NCBI RefSeq assembly: GCF_015999265.1
Contig: NZ_JAEAGR010000021.1
Coordinates: forward strand, 1-48,264
Origin: Mobilitalea sibirica
GTDB lineage: Bacteria > Bacillota > Clostridia > Lachnospirales > Lachnospiraceae
DNA length: 48,264 nucleotides
Reading direction: 5' to 3'
Each line of letters opens with the position of its first letter. Position 1 is the stretch's first letter. Under the pieces are notes generated by a model. The model had not been told where the DNA came from and searched no databases. It saw only the letters and a program-made list of their open reading frames with translations. Of this stretch, positions 36,610 through 45,004 are shown piece after piece. Position numbers and translations under genes: made by a program.

Positions 36610-37386
36610 ATGAATTTTCATGTACTAACGCTGTTTCCTGATATGGTACAAAACGGTTTAAACACCAGCATTACAGGAAGAGCAATCGAAAAAGGTTTGA
36701 TATCGGTGAATACCGTTAATATTCGGGATTTTTCCGATGATAAACATAAGAGAGTTGACGATTATCCTTACGGCGGAGGGGCTGGTATGGTGATGCAGGC
36801 CGAACCGATATATAAGGCCTATGGTTATCTGGCAAATCATATTAAAATGTCAAAAGATGACCAGACTGCATACAAAAAACCTCGAGTTGTCTACGTTACA
36901 CCTCAAGGTGAAATTTTCAACCAAAGTATGGCGCAGGAGTTAGCAGCAGAAGAGGATCTGATCCTATTATGCGGCCATTATGAAGGCATTGATGAACGGG
37001 TATTAGAGATGATTGTATCGGATTATGTATCCATCGGAGATTATGTTCTAACCGGCGGAGAATTACCTGCCATGGTAATGATTGATTGTATCTCCAGATT
37101 GATACCGGGCGTTTTAAATAACGAAACCTCCTCCGAATTCGAATCCTTACAGGACAACCTTTTAGAATATCCTCAATATACCCGTCCGGAAGTGTTTATG
37201 GGCCGAAAAGTACCTGAAGTGTTATTATCGGGTCATCATGCCAATATTGAAGCCTGGAGAAGACAAGAATCCATTATCCGGACGTATGAGCGTCGTCCCG
37301 ATCTGTTGGAACAGGCTGAGTTAACTGAAGAAGAGCGAGAATTCTTAACCCGACTTATATTCCAAAAGAATTACGATGTATATTAG
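36610..37386 (+). CDS. trmD: tRNA (guanine-N1)-methyltransferase TrmD
   Basis: TrmD makes m1G37 in tRNAs using SAM, protecting the reading frame. The 258-aa protein has the trefoil-knot SAM site: LLCGHYEGIDERV and SIGDYVLTGGELPAM. N-terminal MNFHVLTLFPDM is the family start, encoded by the ATG at 36610 behind GGGAG; an ATG at 36598 lies on that SD. rplS normally follows within a few dozen bases, but here 705 bp with a transposase remnant and a structured repeat intervene. Confidence 0.96.
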   Translation: MNFHVLTLFPDMVQNGLNTSITGRAIEKGLISVNTVNIRDFSDDKHKRVDDYPYGGGAGMVMQAEPIYKAYGYLANHIKMSKDDQTAYKKPRVVYVTPQGEIFNQSMAQELAAEEDLILLCGHYEGIDERVLEMIVSDYVSIGDYVLTGGELPAMVMIDCISRLIPGVLNNETSSEFESLQDNLLEYPQYTRPEVFMGRKVPEVLLSGHHANIEAWRRQESIIRTYERRPDLLEQAELTEEEREFLTRLIFQKNYDVY

Positions 37387-37410
37387 ATTGATGTATTATT
37401 CATTGTTTAA

Positions 37411-37599
37411 AGTAAGAGAGCCAGTGTAGAAAGGGTAAATAGAAGACTTGATCGGGATTATGGCTTTGAAAAGCATACGATTCGTGGTAAAGACAAGATA
37501 AAACTATTTATCGGAGTAACCTTTCTTGTAGGACTTACCATGTCGAAAGCAAAGATAGAGAAGGGTATAAAAGAACATTTGGCATCATTAGTATCGTAA
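37411..37599 (+). pseudogene. Transposase remnant (C-terminal fragment)
   Basis: A stop-to-stop frame encodes about 62 residues reading S-K-R-A-S-V-E-R-V-N-R-R-L-D-R-D-Y-G-F-E, then HTIRGKDKIKLFIGVTFLVG. The pattern matches the C-terminal end of DDE-type transposases, with the conserved E-R-V-N-x-x-L segment and a hydrophobic last helix. No start codon with SD is present, and the N-terminal catalytic region is absent, so it is a truncated relic. It lies 24 bp after trmD, directly before repeat copy 2. Confidence 0.75.
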
Positions 37600-37610
37600 A
37601 ACCATTGAAA

Positions 37611-37967
37611 GACAGGTTGCTGACGAGGACGGACGGTAATGGGATACTATTTTGAAAGCATTTGCAGTTTACGTGCAATTCTTATGATATCAAAGCGAAC
37701 AAAGTTCGCTTGAGCGAACGATAAAATCAGACGTGCGATAATTCTCACGAGCGAAAACTGTCTAACGAGGGAAATGCAGAGGAAAGCTACTGTGTAGGTT
37801 TTCTCTGTATTTGCGGAGGAGTTTTTTCGCGGTCTGATTGCTTCAAGTGAGCGAAGATATCTTAGAAGTACAAGTAAACTGGAACCGGCTTTTCAAAATG
37901 GTACCCATTTACCGGTAGTCCTGTTAACAACCGTGACTAAAATCGTTACAGCGACAAAGATTCTTAC
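37611..37967. repeat. Structured repeat family, copy 2
   Basis: Homologous to 14291-14612, with the same nested plan: P1 37615-37623 with 37923-37932; P2 37641-37659 with 37888-37906; P4 37726-37733 with 37832-37838; P5 37733-37748; P6 37751-37758 with 37821-37830; P7 37772-37785 with 37799-37812. It has an extra hairpin (37693-37711, AAGCGAAC/GTTCGCTT) lacking in copy 1. Several stem positions differ from copy 1 on both sides and still pair. It begins 11 bp after the transposase remnant and ends about 10 bp before the rplS promoter. Confidence 0.8.
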
Positions 37968-37977
37968 TAAAAAACAC

Positions 37978-38006
37978 TTGCAATCTCCCATATTCTATGC
38001 TAAAGT
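37978..38006 (+). promoter_or_regulatory. Promoter of rplS
   Basis: TTGCAA (37978-37983), 17-bp spacer, TAAAGT (38001-38006). The predicted start is near 38013, giving rplS its own promoter downstream of the inserted DNA. Confidence 0.6.
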
Positions 38007-38012
38007 AAGATG

Positions 38013-38088
38013 TTGTGAGAATGGATGGTCCTCTGGTACATGGTAAAACCAAATCGTATTAAGAACGTCTAAATAAATAGGAGGTCAC
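38013..38088 (+). promoter_or_regulatory. rplS leader, possible L19-type autoregulatory leader
   Basis: The ~80-nt leader has short pairings (GGT with ACC around 38025-38050) and a segment ATTAAGAACGTCT. Firmicutes rplS genes often carry an L19 leader motif. I cannot confirm this one by eye, so it is only a candidate. Confidence 0.3.
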
Positions 38089-38091
38089 AAA

Positions 38092-38439
38092 ATGAACGAT
38101 ATTATTAAAAGTATTGAAGCTGAGCAATTAAAATCAGATGTTACTGCATTTAATGTTGGTGATACAGTACAGGTATACGCTAAGGTAAAAGAAGGTAACC
38201 GTGAAAGATTGCAGGTATTCGAAGGAACTGTTATCAAAAGACAGAACGGTGGAGCTAGAGAAACCTTCACAGTAAGAAAAACATCCAATGGTATTGGTGT
38301 TGAAAAAACCTGGCCTTTACACAGTCCAAGCATTGACCGTATCGAAGTAACCAGACGCGGTAAAGCAAGAAGAGCGAAATTGTTCTATCTTCGTGAAAGA
38401 GTTGGTAAGAAGGCTAAAGTAAAAGAATTATTAAGATAG
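38092..38439 (+). CDS. rplS: 50S ribosomal protein L19
   Basis: This 115-aa ribosomal protein at the 30S-50S interface has the L19 motifs [45 protein letters not shown] and [25 protein letters not shown]. The SD is AGGAGG. It is followed by a strong terminator, then lepB, rbgA and rnhB. Confidence 0.97.
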   Translation: MNDIIKSIEAEQLKSDVTAFNVGDTVQVYAKVKEGNRERLQVFEGTVIKRQNGGARETFTVRKTSNGIGVEKTWPLHSPSIDRIEVTRRGKARRAKLFYLRERVGKKAKVKELLR

Positions 38440-38445
38440 TAACGT

Positions 38446-38480
38446 AAAAGGGACAATTACATATGTATTGTCCCTTTTTA
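38446..38480 (+). terminator. Terminator after rplS
   Basis: 12-bp arms (38446-38457 and 38467-38478) with a 9-nt loop and TTTTT. The remaining ~300 bp to lepB is AT-rich; it includes a weaker hairpin (38729-38757, GGAGAAA...TTTTTCC) followed by GTCTTTT, possibly a second terminator or attenuator. Confidence 0.85.
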
Positions 38481-38786
38481 TAACACTAAAATTAGTTATC
38501 GAAGAGTATCAAATTATATAAAAGAAACAAGAAATGATAAAAACATCCCGGAAATGGAAAGACTTACATATAATCGCATCTTATATTCATAAAAATTAAG
38601 ATTAAATACTATAAATAAATTTTTACTACCTGTATTGATACAAACCTAAGTATTGTCTATGAATACATAGAATCTCAATATAGGGTATCAAATAAGTCAC
38701 CTACGAGTGCCAATTAAGGGTATCGGAGAAATCACATATGTATATGTTTTTCCGTCTTTTCATAAACGAAGGAGAAGGACGTTGTT

Positions 38787-39386
38787 ATGGAATTTGATTT
38801 TGAAAAAGAAAGTAAAAAACCGGTAATAATGAAAATACTGATTGATGTCTTCATCTGGATAGCACAAATTGCAGCTGTTATATTTTTGGCATATTTTATC
38901 ATATATTATGCCTTGGAAAAAACAAATATGATAGGTATCTCAATGGAAAGTACCCTATATGATGATGATCCGATTATTATTAATAAATTCTCATATCGTT
39001 TCAACGATCCAAAACGATTTGATGTAGTTGTTTTTAAGCAAAGCGGTAAAGAACATAGCTATTATAATATAAAGAGAATTTATGGACTACCCGGTGAGAC
39101 AATACAGATTATTGATGATAATATCTATATTAACGGTGAAATAATTGAAGATATCGTCAAGGCAGAACCAATGGCTAATTATGGTCTGGCTGGCGAAGCA
39201 ATTACTTTGGAAGAAAATGAGTATTTTGTACTGGGTGATAATCGAAATAACAGTGAAGATAGCAGATTTGCCAGCCTTGGTAATATTACAAAGGATGAAA
39301 TTATCGGTAAAGCTTTTCTGCGTTTATCCCCATTCAATTTTGTCAATAAACTTAATTTAAAACAAGAAAATCAGGAAGAGGATTAA
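38787..39386 (+). CDS. lepB: Signal peptidase I
   Basis: LepB removes signal peptides from exported proteins. The 199-aa protein has an N-terminal cytoplasmic tail, one transmembrane helix (about 22-42), and the serine-lysine dyad: S52 in GISMEST and K96 in NIKRIYGLPGE. The box LGDNRNNSEDSR is also present. SD AAGGAGAAGG precedes the ATG. It lies in the rplS-rbgA neighbourhood typical of Clostridia. Confidence 0.95.
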   Translation: MEFDFEKESKKPVIMKILIDVFIWIAQIAAVIFLAYFIIYYALEKTNMIGISMESTLYDDDPIIINKFSYRFNDPKRFDVVVFKQSGKEHSYYNIKRIYGLPGETIQIIDDNIYINGEIIEDIVKAEPMANYGLAGEAITLEENEYFVLGDNRNNSEDSRFASLGNITKDEIIGKAFLRLSPFNFVNKLNLKQENQEED

Positions 39387-39516
39387 ACTAACGCTATCTT
39401 TAGAATAAGCTACTTTATTAAAATATAGATAGAATGTTATAAGAATTAAGGAAATATGATATATCCCTTATAAAACTGTACCTGATTGCCTGATTAAGAC
39501 AGAAAGAGGTAGAAAT

Positions 39517-40398
39517 ATGAATTTACAATGGTATCCCGGTCATATGGCCAAAGCAAAGAGAATGATGCAGGAAAACATAAAATTGGTGGACGTTATTATC
39601 GAGTTGGTGGACGCACGAATTCCATTGTCCAGTAAAAACCCTGATATTGACTCCCTTGCCGGCAATAAATCCAGGGTTATTCTGCTAAACAAATATGATA
39701 TGGCAGATATGCGGTATACCAATGCGTGGAAAGCATATTTTGAAACAAAGGGTTATTATGTTACACTGGTAAATTCAAGAAACGGTAATGGTGTGAAACA
39801 GGTGAAAGATGTCGTTAATAAAGCCTGTGAAGCTAAAATCGAACGGGACAGAAAAAGAGGAATATTAAATCGTCCTGTCCGCGCTATGGTTGTTGGTATA
39901 CCAAATGTAGGAAAATCCACCTTCATTAACAGCTTTGTCGGAAAAGCCACTGCAAAAACCGGTAATAAACCCGGTGTAACAAAGGGAAAGCAATGGATTC
40001 GCCTCAATAAAAACATAGAGTTATTAGATACCCCTGGAATTCTATGGCCTAAATTCGAAGATCAAGCGGTAGGACTGCGTCTTGCTATGATTGGTTCTAT
40101 CAATGATAATATTATTAATACCACCGAGCTGGCTTGTGAATTGATTTTATTCTTGAGCAATTACTATAAGGATTCTTTAAAGGACCGTTACGGACTGGAA
40201 ACACTTGAGGTTTTAGAGAATTTAGAGAGCGCTGAGCATGTACTTAAACAGATTGCAATAAAGCGTGCCAGCTTGCTAAAAGGTGGAGAACCTGATATAG
40301 ATAAGGCAGCCAATTATGTAATTGATGATTTTAGAAATGTCAGACTCGGTAACATAACTTTGGAATTTCCTGAAAGCTTAGAAGAATTAAAAGAGTAA
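39517..40398 (+). CDS. rbgA: Ribosome biogenesis GTPase RbgA (YlqF)
   Basis: RbgA is a circularly permuted GTPase needed for late 50S assembly. In the 293-aa protein the G4 motif NKYDMAD (near 58) comes before G1 GIPNVGKST (near 128) and G3 DTPGILWPK (near 171), the hallmark permuted order. The C-terminal helical domain binds the ribosome. The N-terminus LQWYPGHMAKAKRMM is diagnostic. SD AAAGAGG. Confidence 0.95.
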   Translation: MNLQWYPGHMAKAKRMMQENIKLVDVIIELVDARIPLSSKNPDIDSLAGNKSRVILLNKYDMADMRYTNAWKAYFETKGYYVTLVNSRNGNGVKQVKDVVNKACEAKIERDRKRGILNRPVRAMVVGIPNVGKSTFINSFVGKATAKTGNKPGVTKGKQWIRLNKNIELLDTPGILWPKFEDQAVGLRLAMIGSINDNIINTTELACELILFLSNYYKDSLKDRYGLETLEVLENLESAEHVLKQIAIKRASLLKGGEPDIDKAANYVIDDFRNVRLGNITLEFPESLEELKE

Positions 40399-40582
40399 TA
40401 TAAATAATAATAGTACCATAAGGTATTTACAAAATTTGCTTAGCACAAGAGACCATTCGATATTATATTCATAAAGAACGATAATAGGACTATGATTGAA
40501 AATACAGGAAATTTATATACTGAAGATTTTTATTAAAGATTTAAGTCTTTTTAGACTAACCACACGGAAGGAAAAAGTTATT

Positions 40583-41383
40583 ATGGACCAACCAATGAAC
40601 GAAGTTACTACTAGAAAGATGTCGTTTAAGAATAAAATCAGTGAAATAAAGCTGGAATTCATGCAGGCAATGATAACAGATATTCCGGCTTTATTAGAAA
40701 AATATGAAGAGGATGACAGAAGCGGGGTAATCACCTTGTGTCAGCAAAATAAGGTTCGTTTGGAAGCCTACTACAAAGAGCTGAAACGAACCGAGGCAAT
40801 GAAAGAATATGAACGCAGTCATGCGAATTGTACATATATATGTGGAATAGATGAAGTAGGCAGAGGCCCCTTCGCCGGACCTGTGATTGCCTGTGCTGTG
40901 ATTTTACCTAAGGATTGTAACATACTATATATTAATGATTCAAAAAAACTGACTGAAAAAAAACGGGAAGAATTGTATGATGAAATAATCACAACGGCAA
41001 TTTCTTATGGTATCGGCAGTGTTCCGCCATCTAGAATTGATGAAATCAATATATTACAGGCAACCTATGAAGCAATGCGTAAAGCCATTGAGAATCTATC
41101 TGTGAAACCCGATATATTATTAAATGATGCTGTAACAATTCCAGGAGTGAATATAAAGCAGGTCCCGATTGTGAAGGGCGATTCAAAAAGCATCTCCATC
41201 GCTGCAGCCAGTATCATTGCGAAAGTGACCCGTGATCGACTTATGGTGGAATATGATAAGGTATTTCCTGAATATGATTTTGCAAGTAACAAAGGCTATG
41301 GCTCCGGAAAGCATATTGATGCAATTAAAAAAAATGGACTAACACCCATTCACAGAAAAAGCTTTTTAAAAAATTTCATTTAA
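40583..41383 (+). CDS. rnhB: Ribonuclease HII
   Basis: RNase HII removes ribonucleotides and RNA primers from DNA. The 266-aa protein has a ~75-residue N-terminal extension, as in Bacillus RnhB, then the catalytic core CGIDEVGRGPFAGPV, ILNDSKKL-like YINDSKKLTEKKREEL, and AAASIIAKVTRDRLM. The frame is open upstream to 40496, but GGAAGG at 40566-40571 supports the ATG at 40583. It follows rbgA by 184 bp. Confidence 0.95.
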   Translation: MDQPMNEVTTRKMSFKNKISEIKLEFMQAMITDIPALLEKYEEDDRSGVITLCQQNKVRLEAYYKELKRTEAMKEYERSHANCTYICGIDEVGRGPFAGPVIACAVILPKDCNILYINDSKKLTEKKREELYDEIITTAISYGIGSVPPSRIDEINILQATYEAMRKAIENLSVKPDILLNDAVTIPGVNIKQVPIVKGDSKSISIAAASIIAKVTRDRLMVEYDKVFPEYDFASNKGYGSGKHIDAIKKNGLTPIHRKSFLKNFI

Positions 41384-41502
41384 CATAATAATTGGATTCA
41401 CAACACAAACATTTTATAATATGATTAATTAATAATTCTAAATACTTTTATTTGGTAATAAAATGATCAACAGTTTCGTGTACTCTTAGATTTACTGATA
41501 TA

Positions 41503-41534
41503 TTGAAGATATCGGTTGGTAAATTACATCTTCA
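41503..41534. repeat. Short inverted repeat between rnhB and the FlhB-like gene
   Basis: ATTGAAGAT and ATCTTCAAT form 9-bp arms around a ~14-nt loop with no T-run. The role is unknown; it may be a weak terminator or processing hairpin. Confidence 0.4.
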
Positions 41535-41600
41535 ATCGACGTATGAATCATATGCTACTATATTGATTTAACTTCTGATAGAATAGTATGGAGAGAAATT

Positions 41601-41900
41601 ATGAAAAGACCGGAAGATATTAAGAAACCAAAGACTGCGGTTGCTGTTTCCTATAATCCGAAGGATGATGCACCTAAAGTAATTGCTGCAGGACGAGGCT
41701 ATCTGGCGGAACGAATCATCGAAAGAGCAGGAGAAGCCAACATACCGCTTCATAAGAATGAAGGCTTAGCTGAAACCTTATCAAAAGTTGAGATTGGATC
41801 CTATATTCCTCCCGAGCTTTATGATGTGGTGGCTGAAATCCTTGTGTTTGTCGATCATATGGACCGTATTAAAGGTAAGGTTGATAATACGAATGAATAA
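41601..41900 (+). CDS. FlhB/EscU C-terminal-domain-like protein (YlqH type)
   Basis: This 99-aa protein matches only the cytoplasmic domain of FlhB/EscU export-gate proteins: AVAVSYNPKDDAPKVIAAGRGYLAERIIERA and GSYIPPELYDVVAEIL. It has no membrane part, and the NPTH self-cleavage motif is replaced. Such stand-alone domains (YlqH in Bacillus) sit beside rnhB and yraN in Firmicutes and have no settled function. SD GGAGAG. The stop codon overlaps the yraN start by 8 bp. Confidence 0.88.
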   Translation: MKRPEDIKKPKTAVAVSYNPKDDAPKVIAAGRGYLAERIIERAGEANIPLHKNEGLAETLSKVEIGSYIPPELYDVVAEILVFVDHMDRIKGKVDNTNE

Positions 41901-42243
41901 AAGAGAAGTAGGAACACAATATGAATATAGAGCAGCGGATTTTTTAAGAAAGCATGGTTACGAAATAATTCATCGAAATTTTCGGTGCAGAATCGGCGAG
42001 ATCGATCTGATAGCAAAATCCGAAGGATATTTATGTTTTATTGAAGTAAAATATCGTTCCAATACCTATCATGGTTTTCCTGCTGAAGCTGTGAACATCA
42101 GAAAAATAATGAAGATTCATAGAACCGCCCAATATTATATGCTGATAAACCAAATTCCGCAACATACCCCTTGTCGCTTTGATGTAGTTGTCATCTTAAA
42201 TGGTGAATTCACATTATTAAAGAATGCTTTTGAAGGTGTTTAA
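41893..42243 (+). CDS. YraN family (UPF0102) nuclease-fold protein
   Basis: The 117-aa protein has the UPF0102 signature GTQYEYRAADFLRKHGYEIIHRNFRCRIGEIDLIA...CFIEVKYRS, which is a restriction-endonuclease-like fold with the E-D-ExK pattern. The biological role is unproven. A longer open frame begins at 41788 inside the FlhB-like gene, but the family start is M-N-K-R-E-V at 41893, 8 bp before the upstream gene ends, showing translational coupling. Confidence 0.9.
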   Translation: MNKREVGTQYEYRAADFLRKHGYEIIHRNFRCRIGEIDLIAKSEGYLCFIEVKYRSNTYHGFPAEAVNIRKIMKIHRTAQYYMLINQIPQHTPCRFDVVVILNGEFTLLKNAFEGV

Positions 42244-42334
42244 AGAAGCTGATGTATATAAGCTTTACGGAATATGGCGTAAGTGCATCTAATATTTGGT
42301 ATAAAATCTTCTGAAGAAGCACTTCTCACAAACA

Positions 42335-42428
42335 CAGGTTGACGGACTTATTATCGATAATGTATGCCTTAATCTATAATATATGTTCGCTCTAGTCATA
42401 CATAATCAACAATATGTTTGTCAACCTG
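42335..42428. repeat. Imperfect ~94-bp palindrome
   Basis: Outer 9-bp arms CAGGTTGAC (42335-42343) and GTCAACCTG (42420-42428) are perfect. Inner arms 42356-42366 and 42397-42407 pair with one mismatch. No coding potential, no T-run. It occupies part of the 281-bp gap between yraN and the next gene and resembles a small palindromic element. Confidence 0.5.
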
Positions 42429-42524
42429 ATTATTAAACTATTCGAAACCTCATAAATTTAATCTTATAACAGCTTATCCGATTTTTACATTATTACAATC
42501 AATATAAAGAAAGGCTTGATTTCC

Positions 42525-43376
42525 ATGATTTTTGAAAACAATCCTTCGGCTTGCCTGAATCAAAGTGCCGAAGTTCCCTATATCACTTTTCCTGCATTGT
42601 CAGATATATCCTTTGTGATACACGGTTTTTCTACCAGACTGGGTGGTGTTAGTAAGGATATCTTTTCCTCCATGAATCTTGCTTCCGGTTCCTTACCCTA
42701 TAAGGATGATTTCTCCAATGTATTAGAAAATTTTGAAAGAATAGCCGCCAGTATCGGAATTGATCCCCATTCCATTGTAATGTCCGATCAAGTCCATAAA
42801 ACCAATATTCGATTGGTGGATGAGTTTGACCTTGGTAAGGGTTTATATCATGCCAGGGACTATAAAGAAATTGACGGACTGATCACCAATAAACCGGGTA
42901 TCACTCTAGTAACAAAATATGCAGATTGTGTTCCTCTCTTTTTTGTGGATATAAAGAAAAAAGCAATTGGATTGACCCATTCCGGATGGCGAGGAACCGT
43001 ACAAAAGATTGGACTGCTAACGGTATTAAAGATGAAAGAAGCTTTTAACAGTAGTCCGGAGGATATGATTGCAGTGATTGGTCCCTCCATCTGTCATAAC
43101 TGCTATGAAGTAGGAGAGGAAGTTGCAAAGGAATTCATAAATTCGTTTTCCAAAACAGATATCGACAAAATTATCGTAAGTAATGCAAACGGAGGATATC
43201 AATGTAACCTATGGGAAGCAAACAAAGCGATATTAATCGAAGCAGGACTAAAACAGGAAAACATTCATATGTCCGGTGTCTGTACCTCCTGTCGCAGTGA
43301 TTTGCTATTTTCTCATCGAAAAACCGGTGGAAAAAGAGGAAGTCTTGCTGCTTTTTTAGCTATTAGGAATACATGA
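42525..43376 (+). CDS. pgeF: PgeF/YfiH (laccase-domain) purine nucleoside phosphorylase family protein
   Basis: The 283-aa protein has the YfiH family motifs: HGFSTRLGGVS, SDQVHKTNI, YADCVPLFFVD, GLTHSGWRGT, and GPSICHNCYEVG, with zinc ligands of the H-C-H type. Members were called polyphenol oxidases or laccase-like; characterised ones act on purine nucleosides or as a peptidoglycan-editing factor (PgeF). The precise role here is not decided. A TTG at 42516 is in frame but too close to the SD AAAGG (42510-42514); the ATG at 42525 fits better. Confidence 0.88.
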   Translation: MIFENNPSACLNQSAEVPYITFPALSDISFVIHGFSTRLGGVSKDIFSSMNLASGSLPYKDDFSNVLENFERIAASIGIDPHSIVMSDQVHKTNIRLVDEFDLGKGLYHARDYKEIDGLITNKPGITLVTKYADCVPLFFVDIKKKAIGLTHSGWRGTVQKIGLLTVLKMKEAFNSSPEDMIAVIGPSICHNCYEVGEEVAKEFINSFSKTDIDKIIVSNANGGYQCNLWEANKAILIEAGLKQENIHMSGVCTSCRSDLLFSHRKTGGKRGSLAAFLAIRNT

Positions 43377-43531
43377 TTTTAATAATAAGCATAACAAATA
43401 AAAGTGAAGTAAATGCAGAAAATAATGATACAAAAGTAATGAAAGGTACTACCAATAAAACGATATCTGAAAAAACCTATCATGGAGTGTATCATTTATT
43501 ATTGCATGTATTAGAGAGATAAGGTGTATAT

Positions 43532-44842
43532 ATGAAGAAAAAAGCACACATTATAAAAGAGATAGAAACAGGTAGTATTGCAGAAGAAATGGAGCTTACA
43601 CCTGGTGATGAATTATTGTCAATTAACGGCAAAGAGATTAAAGATGTATTGGATTATCATTATCTAATAAAGGATGATTTTCTTACCGTTATTATTAAAA
43701 AGCCTGACGGTGAAGAATGGGAGCTGGAGATCGATAAGGATTATGATGAGGATTTAGGTATTGTATTTGAAGAAGGTTTGATGGATGAGTATAGGTCCTG
43801 CAGAAATAAATGTATCTTTTGTTTTATTGATCAAATGCCCCCAGGCATGAGAGATACCCTTTATTTTAAAGATGATGATGCCAGATTATCCTTTCTTCAG
43901 GGCAATTACATTACCTTAACTAACCTAAGCGAGGAAGAGATTGACCGCATCCTGTTTTATAAGCTTTCCCCGATTAATATTTCAATTCATACTACGAATG
44001 AAGAACTTCGTAAGAAAATGCTCCATAACCGTTTTGCTGGAAGCGCCCTTGATAAAATAAAGCGACTAAAAGATGGTGGCATCACTATGAATGGTCAGAT
44101 TGTATTATGTAAGGGCTGGAATGATGGGGAAGAGTTAGAACGTACTATCCATGATTTATCCGCTTATCTGCCTGAGATGGAAAGTGTATCCATTGTTCCG
44201 GTTGGCCTTACGAAATTTCGTGAAGGTTTAGAGCAACTGGAAAAGTTCACAAAAGAAGACGCAATAAAAGTATTAGAGACAATTCATAAGTGGCAGTGTA
44301 TATTTTTACAGCATTATAAAACCCGTTTTATCTATGCCGGAGATGAATGGTATTTAAAAGCTGGTTTGCCTATACCGGATGAAGAAGCCTATGAAGGCTA
44401 TCCACAGCTGGAAAATGGTGTCGGGATGTTAAGATCCTTTCAAAACGAATTTGAACTATATTTTAACAGCCTAACCGGTGATGATCGAACAAAAAATATT
44501 TCTATGGCTACCGGTGAACTGGCGGCTCCTTATTTTTATGAGGCTGCGAAACAATTAAAAATAAAATTTCCTAACATCCAGGTCAATGTATATACGATTA
44601 AAAATCAGTATTTCGGACCGGAAATCACTGTGGCCGGATTGATAACCGGAGGCGATTTAATAGAACAATTGAAGGGACTTTCCTTAGGAGATTATCTGAT
44701 GCTTCCGGATGTTTTACTGCGAAATGGAGAAACTATACTACTAGATGATCTTACAGTAGATGAGATTGAAAATGCTTTACAAACAAGTATCCATATTGTA
44801 CAATCAGATGGAAAGTCTTTCATTGATACCATTATTATGTAA
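43532..44842 (+). CDS. DUF512 family radical SAM protein with PDZ domain
   Basis: The 436-aa protein has an N-terminal PDZ-like domain (about 5-65, PGDELLSINGKEI), then a radical-SAM-type cysteine motif C90-C94-C97 (CRNKCIFCFIDQMPPGMRDTLYFKDDDARLSFL). A C-terminal DUF512 domain follows (PVGLTKFREGLEQL...). It commonly lies next to der in Firmicutes, which hints at a ribosome- or GTPase-linked role, but the function is unknown. der begins 162 bp later. Confidence 0.9.
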   Translation: MKKKAHIIKEIETGSIAEEMELTPGDELLSINGKEIKDVLDYHYLIKDDFLTVIIKKPDGEEWELEIDKDYDEDLGIVFEEGLMDEYRSCRNKCIFCFIDQMPPGMRDTLYFKDDDARLSFLQGNYITLTNLSEEEIDRILFYKLSPINISIHTTNEELRKKMLHNRFAGSALDKIKRLKDGGITMNGQIVLCKGWNDGEELERTIHDLSAYLPEMESVSIVPVGLTKFREGLEQLEKFTKEDAIKVLETIHKWQCIFLQHYKTRFIYAGDEWYLKAGLPIPDEEAYEGYPQLENGVGMLRSFQNEFELYFNSLTGDDRTKNISMATGELAAPYFYEAAKQLKIKFPNIQVNVYTIKNQYFGPEITVAGLITGGDLIEQLKGLSLGDYLMLPDVLLRNGETILLDDLTVDEIENALQTSIHIVQSDGKSFIDTIIM

Positions 44843-45004
44843 GATGAAATAAAAACATATATAAAGTACAGCTTACTTTTGTACTTATATTAAAGAATGT
44901 TTATTAAGTTTCATTCATTATTTTATGTTATGTTTTTGAAGGAATTCAGTTTTTCTTTCTGATGTATCATTGCTTGAAACGAATAAACGAAATAGGAGAG
45001 TACT

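Noticed and set aside
37693-37711. GAACAAAGTTC in repeat copy 2 looks like an SOS box
   Set aside because: The spacer is 3 nt instead of 4, and the sequence is the stem of a hairpin specific to this copy.
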